64,000 nt of DNA from an uncultured Oscillospiraceae bacterium (GTDB taxonomy: Bacteria > Bacillota > Clostridia > Oscillospirales > Ruminococcaceae), in contig CAJUPO010000001.1 of the NCBI GenBank assembly GCA_910588145.1, positions 124,001 to 188,000 of the forward strand, given 5' to 3'. Below the pieces are notes generated by a model. It worked only from the letters and a program-made list of their open reading frames with translations. It was not told where the DNA came from and searched no databases. Below are positions 25,771 to 34,305 of this stretch, one piece after another (position 1 is the first letter of the stretch; the number at the start of each line of letters is the position of its first letter). A program made the position numbers and the translations under genes.

Positions 25771-26507
25771 TTTATAAGATCTTTGATTACTTCTCCGGCT
25801 ATTATAAGCCCCACTGCCGACGGAACAAATGCATTACTGCCGGGAATTCTTTTTTTAAATGCAGTTTGCTGTTCTGATTCTATAAGTGTTTTGCAGTCCT
25901 CGGATAGGTCATTAGCAGGTGGCAGGGGAATTTCTTTTGAAAAAACTACTTTAAGTTTTTTTATTCCTCTGCGTTTCAATTCATATCTCATAACTTTTGC
26001 AAGTGGACAAACTGAAGTTTTATAAATATCCGAAACCTCAAAAGCAGTGGGATCAGTTTTATTGCCAGCGCCCATTGATGAAATAATCGGCGTTCCGGAT
26101 TTATTTGCCTGTTCGGCAAGCTCTATTTTTCCGGAAACGGTATCAATGGCGTCTATAATATAGTCATAATCCTTAAAGTTAAAATGTGATGAAGTTTCTG
26201 GGGTATAAAAAATTTTATGAATATTCACGGTACATTCCGGATTGATATCTCGGATACGTTCTTTTGCAGCGTCAACCTTATATTTTCCTACTGTACTATG
26301 CAGTGCATAAAGCTGACGGTTGATATTACTGACCGATACTTTGTCATTGTCGATTAAATCTATATGACCAATACCACTTCTTACTAATGCTTCAGCAGTA
26401 TGTCCGCCGACTCCGCCAATGCCGAAAACGGCTATCCTTGACTTGAATAGTCTTTCCATTGATTTTTGTCCGAACATAAGTTCGGTTCTTGTAAATATAT
26501 TTCTCAT
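25767..26507 (-). CDS. tcdA: tRNA threonylcarbamoyladenosine dehydratase (ThiF/E1 family)
   Basis: The 246-residue protein is an E1-like ATP-dependent enzyme that cyclises t6A37 in tRNA to ct6A. It shows the Rossmann motif GIGGVGGHTAEAL (about 29-41), the nucleotide-contacting SVSNINRQLYAL, DAIDTVSGK and the region SVCPLAKVMRYELKRRGI with a candidate active-site Cys. It overlaps bioB by 4 bases (ATGA), so both are one operon. Members of this family can also be E1-like enzymes of other pathways, but length and motifs fit TcdA best. Confidence 0.88.
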   Translation of the reverse strand: MRNIFTRTELMFGQKSMERLFKSRIAVFGIGGVGGHTAEALVRSGIGHIDLIDNDKVSVSNINRQLYALHSTVGKYKVDAAKERIRDINPECTVNIHKIFYTPETSSHFNFKDYDYIIDAIDTVSGKIELAEQANKSGTPIISSMGAGNKTDPTAFEVSDIYKTSVCPLAKVMRYELKRRGIKKLKVVFSKEIPLPPANDLSEDCKTLIESEQQTAFKKRIPGSNAFVPSAVGLIIAGEVIKDLIK

Positions 26508-27487
26508 ATTAAAACCTTTTCTTTTTCTGAGGAAAGGTCAAAGCCCATTCCTTCAAGCATTTCAATGTCTTCTTTTATGCTGTTTCCGGATGTGGTCAGC
26601 ATATCGCCGGTAATGGCAGCGTTGGCTCCGGAGAGAAACGCCTGCTTTCCTGAATCGTTTAAAATTGATCTTCCGGCAGCAAAACGTATATAAGCAGTAG
26701 GATTTATAAATCGGAACATTGCTATGGTTCTCAGTATATCTTCTTGGGTAATTTGGGGGCAGGCTTCAAATGGAGTACCTTTGATCGGCACCAATGCGTT
26801 GAGGGGGATCGAATGTACATTAAGCTCTGAAAGACTAAGCGCCATATCAAGTCTGTCCTCCCAGGTTTCGCCCATACCAATGATACCGCCTGAGCAGACT
26901 TTAAGTCCGGCATTCTGAGCACGTTTTATACATTTTATTTTATCGTCATATGTATGTGTCGTACATATTTCCGGAAAGTTTCTGCGTGATGTTTCAATAT
27001 TTGCATGATACGTCTTTACTCCGCATTCCTTAAGCCGTTTGAATTGTTCTTCGCTTAAAAGACCATGCGAAGCGCAGAGTGATATATCACATTGTTGATA
27101 AAGCTTTTTATAAACTAAAACAGCTTTTTCAAAATCATCGCTGCTAAGACTTCTTCCGGCTGTAACAAGCGAATATCTGTGAACACCTTTATTAGCATTT
27201 CTTTTGCAGTCATTTATAATTGCATTTTCGTCAAGAAAATTATATTCGTTAATTTCTGTACCGTGATGTCCTGATTGTGCACAGAATTTACAGTTTTCAG
27301 AACATTTTCCGCTTTTGGCGTTTATTATGGTGCAGAGATTTATCTTGTTTCCGCATAATTCTGAGCGGATTCTGTTGGCATTTAAGCAGAGTTCATTTAG
27401 GTCACAGTCAAAGAAAAATGAAAGATCATCCTTTCGGTTAAGGCGTTTTCCGCTTATAATTTCATCAGCAAGTTTGTTTAAATTCAT
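26504..27487 (-). CDS. bioB: Biotin synthase
   Basis: The 327-residue radical SAM enzyme inserts sulfur into dethiobiotin. The CxxxCxxC cluster motif is Cys62/Cys66/Cys69 (GKCSENCKFCAQS), followed by the family stretches YHANIETSR, CSGGIIGMGE and SIPLNALVPIKGTP. The frame is open 20 codons further, but ATG 27487 has CGGAGG at the right distance. No other biotin genes are in the window, so it either uses dethiobiotin made elsewhere in the genome or salvaged precursor. Confidence 0.95.
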   Translation of the reverse strand: MNLNKLADEIISGKRLNRKDDLSFFFDCDLNELCLNANRIRSELCGNKINLCTIINAKSGKCSENCKFCAQSGHHGTEINEYNFLDENAIINDCKRNANKGVHRYSLVTAGRSLSSDDFEKAVLVYKKLYQQCDISLCASHGLLSEEQFKRLKECGVKTYHANIETSRRNFPEICTTHTYDDKIKCIKRAQNAGLKVCSGGIIGMGETWEDRLDMALSLSELNVHSIPLNALVPIKGTPFEACPQITQEDILRTIAMFRFINPTAYIRFAAGRSILNDSGKQAFLSGANAAITGDMLTTSGNSIKEDIEMLEGMGFDLSSEKEKVLI

Positions 27488-27545
27488 TTTTACCTCCGTT
27501 GCGAAAGCAATTTTTAATATATGTTGGGATTTTACACATATAATC

Positions 27546-27574
27546 ATTATAGCATTTCATAAAATGATAATCAA
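27546..27574 (-). promoter_or_regulatory. Promoter of the bioB-tcdA operon
   Basis: On the minus strand TTGATT (27574-27569), 17 bases, TATAAT (27551-27546), about 58 bases before the bioB start. I do not see a clear BirA-type inverted repeat over it. Confidence 0.7.
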
Positions 27575-27721
27575 CCAAAAAAATTTTAAATTTATTGTTA
27601 AAATAACGTACGAAATACGGTTTCTTTTGTTATCCTATAGACTTAAAATCTAAATAATATCTTTATTTTTTGTATAAAATACAGAAAATTATAATGCATT
27701 ATAATTTTAAAATTACCTAAG

Positions 27722-27750
27722 TTGACAAGAAAGATAAAATATTGTATAAT
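27722..27750 (+). promoter_or_regulatory. Promoter of the first DUF4190 gene
   Basis: TTGACA (27722-27727), 17 bases, TATAAT (27745-27750), perfect consensus. Confidence 0.88.
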
Positions 27751-27804
27751 TATGTAGCAATATAACTTTATTGCAAATTTACATATTTAAAGGAGATAAA
27801 TATA

Positions 27805-28101
27805 ATGGATGAAATGAATCAGAATCAGATGCCTTCAAAGCAGCCGCAAGGCGGTTCGGGATTAAGTGTAGCTTCAATGGTGCTTGGTATAATTTCACTT
27901 GTGCTGTTCTGCATTGCTTGGATATGTTTTCCATGCGGTATCGTAAGTATTATTCTTGGCGGCGTTAGCATTTCCGGCAAGAAACCAGGCAAGGGCATGG
28001 CAGTAGCAGGTCTTGTTTGCAGTATCATTGCTATTGCACTTTACATTATTTTCACAATAATCGGTTTGTCCATGCTTGACGAACTCGGTATTGCATATTA
28101 A
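27805..28101 (+). CDS. DUF4190-domain membrane protein, copy 1
   Basis: The 98-residue protein has a short Gln/Pro-rich cytoplasmic head (about 1-20) and two or three hydrophobic segments with the small-residue pattern of DUF4190 (LSVASMVLGIISLVLFC, then GGVSISGKKPGKGMAVAGLV). The function of the family is unknown. AAAGGAG precedes the ATG. It is a paralogue of the gene at 28322 in a tandem duplication. Confidence 0.8.
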   Translation: MDEMNQNQMPSKQPQGGSGLSVASMVLGIISLVLFCIAWICFPCGIVSIILGGVSISGKKPGKGMAVAGLVCSIIAIALYIIFTIIGLSMLDELGIAY

Positions 28102-28110
28102 CATAATTTA

Positions 28111-28234
28111 GTGAAAAGGTTATTAAGATAACAATAGCTGCCGCAGCTTCTGCTGCGGCATTGCTTTTATATATTTTTAAAGATTTGATTCTCAGTCTGT
28201 CAAAATATCGTTTGGAATGCTGGATTTTAAATTA
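28111..28234 (+). pseudogene. Truncated DUF2752 gene fragment left by the duplication
   Basis: About 120 bases match the 5' end of the intact DUF2752 gene at 28623 very closely. The start codon is lost (a two-base deletion leaves only GTG in another frame) and a one-base deletion in the second Lys codon shifts the frame, so GTG 28111 reads only six codons. The 3' two thirds of the gene are absent because the second promoter copy begins there. Confidence 0.85.
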
Positions 28235-28240
28235 ACTAAG

Positions 28241-28269
28241 TTGACAAGAAAGATAAAATATTGTATAAT
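28241..28269 (+). promoter_or_regulatory. Promoter of the second DUF4190 gene
   Basis: TTGACA (28241-28246), 17 bases, TATAAT (28264-28269). The 29 bases are identical to those at 27722. Confidence 0.88.
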
Positions 28270-28321
28270 TATGTAGTAAATAAAACTTTATAACAAATGA
28301 AAATTAAAGGAGAATAATATA

Positions 28322-28621
28322 ATGGATGAAATGAATCAGAATCATAATCAAATGCCCTCACAGCAGCCATCAGGAGATTATGGATTAAGTATAGCTTCAA
28401 TGGTACTGGGCGTTATTTCAATTGTACTATACTGTCTTCCTGGGGTTTGTTTTTTATGTGGGATAATAAGCATTGTTTTCGGAGGTATTAGTGTTGCCGG
28501 CAAGAAACCGGGTAAAGGAATGGCAGTAGCCGGCCTTGTTTGCGGTATTGTTGGAATTTCATTTTTCATACTTTTTCGGATAATCGAAGTATCTTTAAAA
28601 CATTTTGATTATTTATTTTAG
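28322..28621 (+). CDS. DUF4190-domain membrane protein, copy 2
   Basis: The 99-residue paralogue of the 27805 gene has the same head (MDEMNQN) and the same core (SVAGKKPGKGMAVAGLVCG), but the second half and the C-terminus differ. It is followed with no gap by the intact DUF2752 gene, so the two are likely co-translated. Function unknown. Confidence 0.8.
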   Translation: MDEMNQNHNQMPSQQPSGDYGLSIASMVLGVISIVLYCLPGVCFLCGIISIVFGGISVAGKKPGKGMAVAGLVCGIVGISFFILFRIIEVSLKHFDYLF

Positions 28622-28622
28622 T

Positions 28623-29015
28623 ATGAAAAAGGTTGTTAAGATAACGATAGCTGCCGCGGCTTCTGCTGCGGCATTGCTCTTATATATTTTTAAAGATTTT
28701 ATTCTCAGTCTGTCAAAATATCTTCCGGAATGCTGGATTTTAAAATTAACCGGTTTTTATTGTCCGGGCTGTGGAAATACAAGAAGCGTAAAAGCGTTGC
28801 TCAGAGGTGATATTATTGCGTCTTTGCGAAGTAATATTGCAATTCCGCTAATATTAGTTCTGCTGTTTCTTTTATATATAGAATTTCTGTTTGATATTTG
28901 CGGTAAAAAAGTAAGGATACTGCCGAGAAAATTAAGCTTTTGGATGGTTTTACTATGTGTTATGTTTGCTTACTATGCCGCAAGAAATGTATGGGTGGGT
29001 TTAGCTCCGGTCTAA
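28623..29015 (+). CDS. DUF2752-domain membrane protein
   Basis: The 130-residue protein has three hydrophobic segments and the family motif FYCPGCGNTRSVKALLRGD (about 44-62), with the CPGCG pair typical of DUF2752. Function is unknown. ATG 28623 lies one base after the DUF4190 stop and lacks a good ribosome binding site, so it probably depends on translational coupling. The intact copy; its truncated twin is at 28111. Confidence 0.82.
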   Translation: MKKVVKITIAAAASAAALLLYIFKDFILSLSKYLPECWILKLTGFYCPGCGNTRSVKALLRGDIIASLRSNIAIPLILVLLFLLYIEFLFDICGKKVRILPRKLSFWMVLLCVMFAYYAARNVWVGLAPV

Positions 29016-29083
29016 ATTAAATGATTATATATGATGAAATTTTAAAATGACATAATAAATTAGTATTATAGCATAATTACTGA

Positions 29084-29112
29084 TTGTTTTTTATCACAAA
29101 TAGTATTAAAAT
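29084..29112 (+). promoter_or_regulatory. Probable promoter of the pectate lyase gene
   Basis: TTGTTT (29084-29089), 17 bases, TAAAAT (29107-29112), 38 bases before the start codon; a moderate match. Confidence 0.5.
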
Positions 29113-29150
29113 ATATGTAAAATATACAATTTTCAGCGGAGGAGTGTGCC

Positions 29151-32069
29151 ATGAAAAAAATATTATCATTTTTAACATCGTTTGTTATGGTTTTTGCACT
29201 GATGACAGGTGTTATAATTACGGACATTAATAATTATGTTTCTGCTGCTGATACATCATCGTATCCGGTACAGGCAATGAATTTTGCGGCGTTTACTACA
29301 AACCGTAATATGAATTTGACTGGTACAGCTGTTAAAACGCAGAAAGCGGCAGGAGCTGTTACGGAAAACTGGAGAATAGATTATGTTTCAGATGGTGTAT
29401 ATAATATAGTCAGTATGTCTGACGGAAAATATCTTACAGCAGAGGGAACAAAATGTACAGTTTCCTCAAAGACGGGAAATACTGCCCAGCAGTGGAAAAT
29501 CGAGGGTGTAACTAAGGATTTTGAAGGCTATAATCTTTATTATAAAATTATCAGCGTATCAGCCGGAACAGTTCTTACATACTATCAGTCTTCAAATACT
29601 GTAGGACTTGCAGCGTATACCGGTGACGGCGCTCAGAAATGGAAGCTTAACAGTTACGGAGCTGAGGGATTTGCGGCAAACTGTAAGGTTTCTGAGGGCG
29701 AAAAGGCGTCTAATATCGGAGGAGTTTTGGGTAAAACAGTAACTGCAGGCAATGCGGATGAGTTGGAAAAATATCTGAATACTGCCGAGCCTTTGACAAT
29801 TGTGCTAACTGGAAATATTGATATGCAGAAAAAAGGCAATACCCGAATCAGGGATTATAAAACAATAGTGGGTTCGTATAATACGAATACAATTTATGAC
29901 AGCCAGTTCCGTACAAATGACGCTTATGGTGCAGTCAATGACAGCCCCAGCGATAATATCATTTTCAGTAATATTGATTTTCAGGCTGTCAATAAACCTA
30001 ATCGTATATTAATTAATATTTGGTCATCAAGAAATATCTGGATCGACCATTGCAGTTTTACAAATAAGCTCAGCTATAACAGAACAGGTGACGGACAGGA
30101 CGAGGTTGGTAAGTTTATATGGATAAACACTCCTTATAAGGATTACCTGGACGCTAAAGATCTTGGCCGCAGTCCTGACTTTATTACAATTTCATACTGT
30201 ACTTTCAATAACCGTTACTGGACAGTTGCATACGGTACTCAAAATGGTGAAACCACAAGATGCAGGACAACGCTTTGCTACAACATATGGGATAAAAATG
30301 TAAGAAGATGTCCGCAGATTGGCAATGGAAACGGACATATTTTCAATAACTATTACGAGGGTAATGATTCTAACGGAAGCGGAACTTCTCAGATCATAAG
30401 CGGAGAGGGTTCGAACATTGTCAGTGAAAACTGCCGTTTCCAGTCTTATGAAAATACAAATCCTTACTGCATATGTGCAGGCAGCGGAAATGATCCATAT
30501 AGGGACAGCGGTTCATATTATGCAAAAACAGGCAGTGAAACTCCGGTGGTTTTCCCAATAAATCCAAAAGTGAAGAGCACGTGGTATCCTAATAAGGAGA
30601 ACTATGGGTATTCCCTTGTCAGCGCCTATGAATCAAATGGAAACGATATAAAAAAATTCTGTCAGACTTATGCCGGAAGAAAAACTTCTGTTTCAGCATT
30701 CAAGTTTATAACAGACAGCGCTTTATCTTCATGGGTGACAACAAAATATGATTCACCTTATCTTACCAATAGTTTTGATTCAGCATACGGTTCTGCTGTC
30801 ACAGAATATACTCCGGCTGTTCTTAATGAGGGCGCAGTCTATATGTTTAAAAATGTAAACAGCGGTCTTTATATGGAAGCAGACGGCGCAAAGGCAGCAA
30901 ACGGAACAAATGTTCAGCAGTGGGGTGCGACTGAAGCAGCTGTTCATAATTCCTGGAGAGTTATTTCTGCCGGCGGAGGCTACTATAATATTTATTCTCA
31001 GGTTGGAGATAAAGTTACTTATCTGCTTGATGTTGATTCAAATAAAACCGCTGACGGTACAAATATCGGAATTTGGTCTGATACAGGGGCAGACGCACAA
31101 AAGTTTAAATTCTATAAAAATGATGACGGTTCTTATCTTATTTTAACTAAAACCTCCAAGGATCAAAGCTGTATTGCTGTTTCCTCTGCTTCTGCAAGCG
31201 CAGGCGCTAATGTAGTTCAGTGGACTGTTGACAAGGGGGATAAATCTCAGAAATGGGAGCTTATACAGGTTGAAAATACAGGCTGTTCAATGGATACGAG
31301 CAAGGAATATATGTTTAAAAATTCAAACAGCGGTCTTTATATGGAGGTGGCTAACGGCTCAGCTCAGGATAATGCTAATATTCAGCAGTGGGGAGCGGGA
31401 AGCTCTGCAAGCCATAATACATGGACTCTAAAGGAATTTGGCGGAGGATATTATTATATTATATCAAAACTTGCTGACGGCAAGACCTATTACTTAAATT
31501 CTACAGGAAAAACAGACGGTTCAAATATAGAAATTTTAAAAAATAATAAAACAAATTCTCATCTGTTTAAATTTGTAAAGAATCCGGACGGTACTTACTA
31601 TATTCTTTCCAGAGCTTCAATGGATGCAGGCGCAGTTGAAGTTGCAGGAGCAAGCAGAGAAAGCGGAGCAAATGTACAGCAGTGGACTGTAAACGGTAAC
31701 AATTGTCAGAAATGGAATGTTGAGGCATATAAGGTAACAAAGCCAGCAGTGACCACTGTTGTTACTACCACAACAGTTACCACAAAAACAACTGCAAAGC
31801 CAGTAACTACTACCAAAAAGACGACTGCTGTATCAACTGCGGCTTCAACAGCAGTTACTGCAACTTCAGCAGTGACGGATATTGTTTACGGTGATATAAA
31901 CAATGATTCTGTTGTTGATACAAAAGATATTGCAGAACTTCAGCGCTATTTGCTTAATATTGAACCATTAAGCGAAATAAAATATAAATCGGCTGATATG
32001 AATAATGATAAAATAATTAATTGTTATGATTACATTATTTTAAAAAGAATGGTATCAGGCAAAAAATAA
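29151..32069 (+). CDS. Secreted PL1 pectate lyase with three ricin-type modules and dockerin
   Basis: The 972-residue protein has a signal peptide (about 1-33), an N-terminal ricin-B-like module (about 40-168), a PL1 pectate lyase domain (about 180-510) with the signature IWIDHCSF (296-303) and parallel beta-helix repeats, two further ricin-B-like modules (about 563-708 and 715-865, each with repeated 'QQWG'/'QKWxL' units), a Thr-rich linker (about 868-905) and a type-I dockerin (about 911-970). It would cleave polygalacturonate by beta-elimination while held in the cellulosome; ricin-type modules bind galactose-containing sugars. GGAGG precedes the ATG; a terminator follows. Confidence 0.93.
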   Translation: MKKILSFLTSFVMVFALMTGVIITDINNYVSAADTSSYPVQAMNFAAFTTNRNMNLTGTAVKTQKAAGAVTENWRIDYVSDGVYNIVSMSDGKYLTAEGTKCTVSSKTGNTAQQWKIEGVTKDFEGYNLYYKIISVSAGTVLTYYQSSNTVGLAAYTGDGAQKWKLNSYGAEGFAANCKVSEGEKASNIGGVLGKTVTAGNADELEKYLNTAEPLTIVLTGNIDMQKKGNTRIRDYKTIVGSYNTNTIYDSQFRTNDAYGAVNDSPSDNIIFSNIDFQAVNKPNRILINIWSSRNIWIDHCSFTNKLSYNRTGDGQDEVGKFIWINTPYKDYLDAKDLGRSPDFITISYCTFNNRYWTVAYGTQNGETTRCRTTLCYNIWDKNVRRCPQIGNGNGHIFNNYYEGNDSNGSGTSQIISGEGSNIVSENCRFQSYENTNPYCICAGSGNDPYRDSGSYYAKTGSETPVVFPINPKVKSTWYPNKENYGYSLVSAYESNGNDIKKFCQTYAGRKTSVSAFKFITDSALSSWVTTKYDSPYLTNSFDSAYGSAVTEYTPAVLNEGAVYMFKNVNSGLYMEADGAKAANGTNVQQWGATEAAVHNSWRVISAGGGYYNIYSQVGDKVTYLLDVDSNKTADGTNIGIWSDTGADAQKFKFYKNDDGSYLILTKTSKDQSCIAVSSASASAGANVVQWTVDKGDKSQKWELIQVENTGCSMDTSKEYMFKNSNSGLYMEVANGSAQDNANIQQWGAGSSASHNTWTLKEFGGGYYYIISKLADGKTYYLNSTGKTDGSNIEILKNNKTNSHLFKFVKNPDGTYYILSRASMDAGAVEVAGASRESGANVQQWTVNGNNCQKWNVEAYKVTKPAVTTVVTTTTVTTKTTAKPVTTTKKTTAVSTAASTAVTATSAVTDIVYGDINNDSVVDTKDIAELQRYLLNIEPLSEIKYKSADMNNDKIINCYDYIILKRMVSGKK

Positions 32070-32072
32070 CGT

Positions 32073-32106
32073 AAAAACAGCAGTTCTTAATGGAACTGCT
32101 GTTTTT
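32073..32106 (+). terminator. Terminator of the pectate lyase gene
   Basis: A 14-pair stem AAAAACAGCAGTTC / GAACTGCTGTTTTT with a 6-base loop, ending in a T-run. Confidence 0.9.
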
Positions 32107-32167
32107 AATATTGTATAAATATATTTTAAATTAGGTTTAAAAATAAACAAAATTAAGCCGTTAAGCG

Positions 32168-32196
32168 TTGACAGTAAATGTATGATATGATATAAT
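32168..32196 (+). promoter_or_regulatory. Promoter of the ABC exporter operon
   Basis: TTGACA (32168-32173), 17 bases, TATAAT (32191-32196), perfect consensus, about 58 bases before the first adaptor gene. Confidence 0.88.
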
Positions 32197-32254
32197 ACAG
32201 ATACAAGAAAAAACAGTTAAAGAATAAAAATAAGGAACAATTCGGAGGCATATT

Positions 32255-33622
32255 ATGACAAAAAAGAAAAAAATAATTGTGACGGCAGCGGCAGCCGCAG
32301 CAGCTGCAGTAATAATTACCGGAAGTCTGATTATATGGAATGTCAGAAAGCCGGACGACAGTTTCGGAACTGCTTATGTAACTGCTGTTTCTGATTGTAA
32401 TACTGCTGTATTTTCTGCATCCAGCAATCGTTTTTCTGGTGTGGTTGAATCTCAGAAAGCAGCGGAAGTAAAAGTTGACTCAAGTAAAATCATTAAGGAG
32501 ATTTTTGTCAGCGAGGGCGATGTTGTAAAATCTGGAACAGAATTATTTAAATACGATGTAGAAGCTATGAAACTTGAACTTGAAGAAGGTCAGGTTGAAA
32601 TAGAGCGTATGCAAAATGAAATTGATTCCAATAACAGACAAATCAAGGAGCTGGAGGCTGAAAAGAAAAATGCCGGCAGTGACGCTCAGGTATCATATAC
32701 AACTCAGATACAAGCATTACAGACTGATATCGATAGAATCAAGTACGACATAAAGGTAAAGAAAATCAATCTGGAAAAAATAGAAAATTCAATAAAAAAT
32801 GCTTCTGTAAAAGCCGATACAGACGGAACAGTCAAGGGTTTAAAAACTCCTGAGGAAATGCAGGAAAATGGTACAGATGTTATTATGACCATAGTTTCAA
32901 GCGGCGATTTCCGAATAAAGGGAAAAATAAATGAACAGAATATGGGTTCAATTATGCAGGGAAGCGCAGTAATCATTAGCTCCAGGGTAGACGATACTGT
33001 TTCTTGGAGGGGCATGATTTCTGAAATTGGCAATGAACCTGAAGTTGATAATAACAATATGTATTTTGACGGCAGCGATACGGAAACAAAATCTTCCAAC
33101 TATGCGTTTTACATAGAACCTGAAAGCACCGAAGGTCTCATGCTGGGACAGCATGTACTGATCGAAATCGATTATGGTCAGAGCGATGCAATTGAAAAAG
33201 ACGGAATTTGGCTTTATAATGACTATGTAGTAGATTTTGACGGAGAAAAACCTTATGTCTGGGCAGCGGATAAGGACGGCCGTCTTGAAAAGAGATTTGT
33301 TGAAATCGGTCAGAAGGACGAAATGAACGGTGACAGTGAAATTATTTCCGGTTTAAAGGACAGCGACCTTATAGCGTATCCGGCAGATGATTATCAGGAG
33401 GGTATGAAAACTTCAACAGATATTGACGATATTGAACAGGACGATAATATTGACGGTGATGTGCCTATTGATGATATTCCAAATGATGACATAATGAATG
33501 ACGATATTATGAATGATGCTGATTTTATGCCGGAGGGAGCAGACATAGATAATCCGGATGATGGTATTGACGCAGATTTTGCGGATAAGCCTGTGGATGA
33601 CGAAATGGCGGTGACTCCATGA
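32255..33622 (+). CDS. MacA/HlyD-type efflux adaptor with acidic C-terminal tail
   Basis: The 455-residue protein has an N-terminal membrane anchor (about 8-27), lipoyl half-domains flanking a coiled-coil hairpin (about 105-190) and a beta-barrel region, the build of RND/ABC membrane fusion proteins. The last about 65 residues are an acidic run of Asp/Ile/Asn repeats (DIDDIEQDD, NDDIMNDDIMNDADF), unusual for adaptors. The stop overlaps the ATPase gene by 4 bases. It is the first of two adaptors in this operon. Substrate unknown. Confidence 0.85.
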   Translation: MTKKKKIIVTAAAAAAAAVIITGSLIIWNVRKPDDSFGTAYVTAVSDCNTAVFSASSNRFSGVVESQKAAEVKVDSSKIIKEIFVSEGDVVKSGTELFKYDVEAMKLELEEGQVEIERMQNEIDSNNRQIKELEAEKKNAGSDAQVSYTTQIQALQTDIDRIKYDIKVKKINLEKIENSIKNASVKADTDGTVKGLKTPEEMQENGTDVIMTIVSSGDFRIKGKINEQNMGSIMQGSAVIISSRVDDTVSWRGMISEIGNEPEVDNNNMYFDGSDTETKSSNYAFYIEPESTEGLMLGQHVLIEIDYGQSDAIEKDGIWLYNDYVVDFDGEKPYVWAADKDGRLEKRFVEIGQKDEMNGDSEIISGLKDSDLIAYPADDYQEGMKTSTDIDDIEQDDNIDGDVPIDDIPNDDIMNDDIMNDADFMPEGADIDNPDDGIDADFADKPVDDEMAVTP

Positions 33623-34305
33623 TTTTAGATATGCGCAGTATTTATAAGGATTATATGCAGGGCAGGGAGGCTGTTCCGGTATTAAAGAATATTGATTTTC
33701 AGGTTGATGAAAATGAATATGTTGCTATAATGGGACCGTCAGGTTCAGGAAAATCAACGCTTATGAACATTATCGGCTGTCTTGACAAACAGACCTCGGG
33801 AACGTTTATATTTGACGGAAAGGATATTTCGCAGTGCAGAGACAAGGAACTATCGGATATACGCAACAGTAAAATAGGATTCGTTTTTCAGAATTTTAAC
33901 TTATTGCCGCGTCAGTCCGCATTGGAAAATGTCGAACTTCCGCTGCTTTATGCCGGAGTCAAAAAAAAGGAACGCAGGGAAATGGCAAGGCAGGCGCTGA
34001 TAAAGGTTGGACTCGAAGACAGAATAGAGTTTAAGCCAACCCAGCTTTCAGGCGGTCAGAAGCAGAGGGTTGCTATTGCAAGGGCTATTGTAAATAAACC
34101 CAGATTACTTTTGGCTGATGAACCTACCGGTGCTCTTGATACAAAGTCAGGTGAGCAGATTATGGAGCTTTTTGAAGGACTTAACAGTGAAGGCGTTACA
34201 ATTGTTATGATTACACACGAGCGTGAAATTGCTGATTATGCAAAAAGAATTATGCTTATCAGAGACGGGGAAATTTCACCTGATAACGGAGGTGAAACCG
34301 CATGA
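33619..34305 (+). CDS. ABC transporter ATP-binding protein (MacB/LolD type)
   Basis: The 228-residue ATPase has Walker A GPSGSGKST (about 39-47), signature LSGGQKQR and Walker B LLLADEPTGALD, with the LolD/MacB-type length. It powers the FtsX-like permease encoded at 35937. It overlaps both neighbours by 4 bases (ATGA), so expression is tightly coupled with the two adaptors. Confidence 0.95.
   Translation: MILDMRSIYKDYMQGREAVPVLKNIDFQVDENEYVAIMGPSGSGKSTLMNIIGCLDKQTSGTFIFDGKDISQCRDKELSDIRNSKIGFVFQNFNLLPRQSALENVELPLLYAGVKKKERREMARQALIKVGLEDRIEFKPTQLSGGQKQRVAIARAIVNKPRLLLADEPTGALDTKSGEQIMELFEGLNSEGVTIVMITHEREIADYAKRIMLIRDGEISPDNGGETA

Larger units (their letters stand above)
27716..28753 (+). 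repeat. Tandem duplication of a promoter-DUF4190-DUF2752 unit
   Basis: Two direct copies, offset by about 519 bases. Copy 1 spans about 27716-28234 and copy 2 starts about 28235. Each has the same 29-base promoter core, then a DUF4190 gene and then DUF2752 sequence. In copy 1 DUF2752 stops abruptly at the point where the promoter of copy 2 begins. The joint lies in TTTTAAA(A)TTA, a short sequence found also at 27705 and 28738, suggesting duplication through microhomology. Confidence 0.85.

Noticed and set aside
27488..27545. BirA operator in front of bioB
   Set aside because: No inverted repeat resembling the BirA box was found; only a small TTGC-TTTC-GCAA hairpin near the ribosome binding site.
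28111..28131. GTG start for a second complete DUF2752 gene
   Set aside because: A one-base deletion puts a stop after six codons, so this is a broken copy.
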